This document shows, piece by piece, positions 5,402 through 6,557 of a stretch of 6,557 bases of DNA. A program made the position numbers and the translations under genes. This stretch comes from Gammaproteobacteria bacterium (GTDB lineage: Bacteria; Pseudomonadota; Gammaproteobacteria; SZUA-229). The stretch's first letter is position 1, and every line of letters starts with the position of its first letter. The stretch lies in contig JARFQK010000246.1 of the NCBI GenBank assembly GCA_029287815.1, positions 1 through 6,557 of the forward strand, written 5' to 3'. The notes beneath the pieces were generated by a model. The model was not told the origin of the DNA and did not search any database. It saw only the letters and a program-made list of their open reading frames with translations.

Positions 5402-6557
5402 ACATCGTGACCGCATCGACCCGGCCCCCGCACCAACGCAGCACGATCTGGCGGCAGATGCTGCGGCATTACCAGTCGCGGGCTGAAACAAAAATTCCGC
5501 TGACTGTCGAAGGAAAATTGACGCGCATGGTCGGTTTGACGCTGGAAGCCGTCGGTTGCCACGCAGCCATTGGCTCGCGATGCATCGTATCGTCGCCCGA
5601 GGGTGACATCGAGGCTGAGGTTGTCGGATTTGCCGGTGAACGTCTGTTTCTGATGCCCACCAGTGACATACGCGGCCTGTATCCTGAGGCCCGCGTTATT
5701 CCCGGTCGTGGCATGTACGAAGCGAGCGTGGGGAATCAGTTGCTGGGTCGCGTGATCGATGCATCGGGTCGACCGCTGGATGGTAAAGGGCCGCTGGGTT
5801 GTAATTCCAGTTTACCGCTGGCGGGCCGGCCCATTAATCCGTTGTTTCGGGTGCCGATCAAGGAGCCGTTGGATGTTGGTGTATCTGCGATCAATGCTTT
5901 GTTGACGGTTGGACGGGGGCAGCGTCTGGGCTTGTTCGCCGGGAGCGGTGTCGGCAAGAGCGTACTGCTGGGAATGATGACGCGGTACACCGATGCCGAT
6001 GTGATTGTTGTCGGCCTGATCGGTGAACGTGGTCGCGAGGTCAAGGAGTTTGTCGAGAATATCCTCGGTGACCAAGGACTGTCACGCTCGGTTGTCGTTG
6101 CCAGTCCAGCGGATAACTCCCCGCTGATGCGTATGCACGGGGCCTGGCTGGCGGCAACCGTTGCTGAATACTTTCGCGACCAGGGGTTGCAGGTGTTGTT
6201 GCTGATGGATTCGCTGACACGTTTCGCGCAGGCGCAACGCGAGATTGCGCTGGCTATCGGGGAGCCTCCGGCGACCAAAGGCTATCCACCGTCGGTGTTT
6301 GCAAGACTCCCGCAGCTCGTCGAGCGCGCAGGTAACAATGGTGAGAACGGCGGTTCAATAACGGCATTCTATACCGTGCTGGCCGAGGGGGATGATCAGA
6401 ACGATCCGATCGTGGACGCCTCACGCGCAGTGCTCGATGGTCATATCGTTTTATCACGGAAACTGGCTGAATCCGGGCACTATCCGGCTATTGATGTCGA
6501 GGCATCGGTCAGTCGGGTCATGAATGACGTTGTGACTGATGAACACCAGGCTGCGGC
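5398..6557 (+). CDS. fliI: Flagellum-specific ATPase FliI, partial at right edge
   Basis: This is the export ATPase, which works with FliH to unfold and pass flagellar proteins to the export gate. From the TTG at 5398, 386 residues are visible of a usual 430-460; only part of the C-terminal helical domain is missing. The N-terminal barrel begins with VEGKLTRMVGLTLEA. Walker A is AGSGVGKS (181-188, K187), the catalytic glutamate is E210 in GLIGERGREVKEF, and Walker B ends at D271 in LLLMDSLTRFAQAQRE. GEPPATKGYPPSVF, GSITAFYTVL and YPAIDVEAS follow, all typical of FliI rather than F1-beta. The start is uncertain. An in-frame stop at 5383-5385 leaves TTG 5398, GTG 5407 or ATG 5458. ATG 5458 would remove the tryptophan-containing part of the N-terminal helix and has no clear Shine-Dalgarno, so a non-ATG start is more likely. 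Confidence 0.96.
   Translation, partial: MNIVTASTRPPHQRSTIWRQMLRHYQSRAETKIPLTVEGKLTRMVGLTLEAVGCHAAIGSRCIVSSPEGDIEAEVVGFAGERLFLMPTSDIRGLYPEARVIPGRGMYEASVGNQLLGRVIDASGRPLDGKGPLGCNSSLPLAGRPINPLFRVPIKEPLDVGVSAINALLTVGRGQRLGLFAGSGVGKSVLLGMMTRYTDADVIVVGLIGERGREVKEFVENILGDQGLSRSVVVASPADNSPLMRMHGAWLAATVAEYFRDQGLQVLLLMDSLTRFAQAQREIALAIGEPPATKGYPPSVFARLPQLVERAGNNGENGGSITAFYTVLAEGDDQNDPIVDASRAVLDGHIVLSRKLAESGHYPAIDVEASVSRVMNDVVTDEHQAA

Noticed and set aside
4993..5562. 189-codon minus-strand frame spanning fliH and the start of fliI
   Set aside because: It crosses two well-supported genes, and its composition is that of antisense translation with no recognisable motif.
5736..6278. 180-codon open frame on the minus strand opposite fliI
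   Set aside because: It lies across the Walker A and B regions of fliI. The Ser/Thr/Pro/Arg-rich product resembles no protein I recognise and is a coding shadow.
2..6557. A previously undescribed system hidden in the cluster
   Set aside because: Every gene fits a known flagellar family in a known order. The genes are tightly packed, with no extra reading frame, insertion or composition break.

Overview
The window is a continuous stretch of a polar-type flagellar gene cluster. It reads left to right on the + strand in the order fleS(flrB)-fleR(flrC)-fliE-fliF-fliG-fliH-fliI. A sigma-54-linked two-component pair directly upstream of fliEFGHI is the arrangement known from Pseudomonas, Vibrio and other polarly flagellated Gammaproteobacteria. 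With the moderately GC-rich base use and the FliE, FliG and FliI sequences, it points to a gammaproteobacterium outside the enterics. I cannot name the genus from sequence alone.

Layout. Bases 1-343 hold the 3' end of the sensor kinase gene: the ATP-binding half of its catalytic domain and a polar tail. Its stop overlaps the start of fleR (340-1698), a complete three-domain sigma-54 activator. A 121-base gap (1699-1819) follows. It is the only intergenic region of any size and the likely promoter region for the structural operon. It holds a weak -24/-12-like match, two AGCGAA repeats ten bases apart, a seven-base inverted repeat and a run of seven T. Then come fliE (1820-2143), fliF (2181-3794), fliG (3796-4797, GTG start), fliH (4790-5401) and fliI (from about 5398, non-ATG start, running off the right edge). 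From fliF onward the genes touch or overlap, as expected for one transcript with coupled translation.

How the genes work together. FleS is expected to phosphorylate FleR, which then activates sigma-54 RNA polymerase at flagellar promoters. FliF forms the membrane MS ring, FliG binds the FliF C terminus and forms the torque-generating face of the switch, and FliE joins the MS ring to the rod. FliH and FliI form the soluble part of the export apparatus that feeds rod, hook and filament proteins through the pore.

I found no RNA gene, mobile element, CRISPR array, frameshift or sign of transfer. Every long reading frame on the minus strand lies opposite one of these conserved genes. I see no sign of an undescribed system. 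The points worth a second look are small and concern the fleR-fliE gap, start codon choices, the FleS tail and one substitution in the FleR receiver domain.
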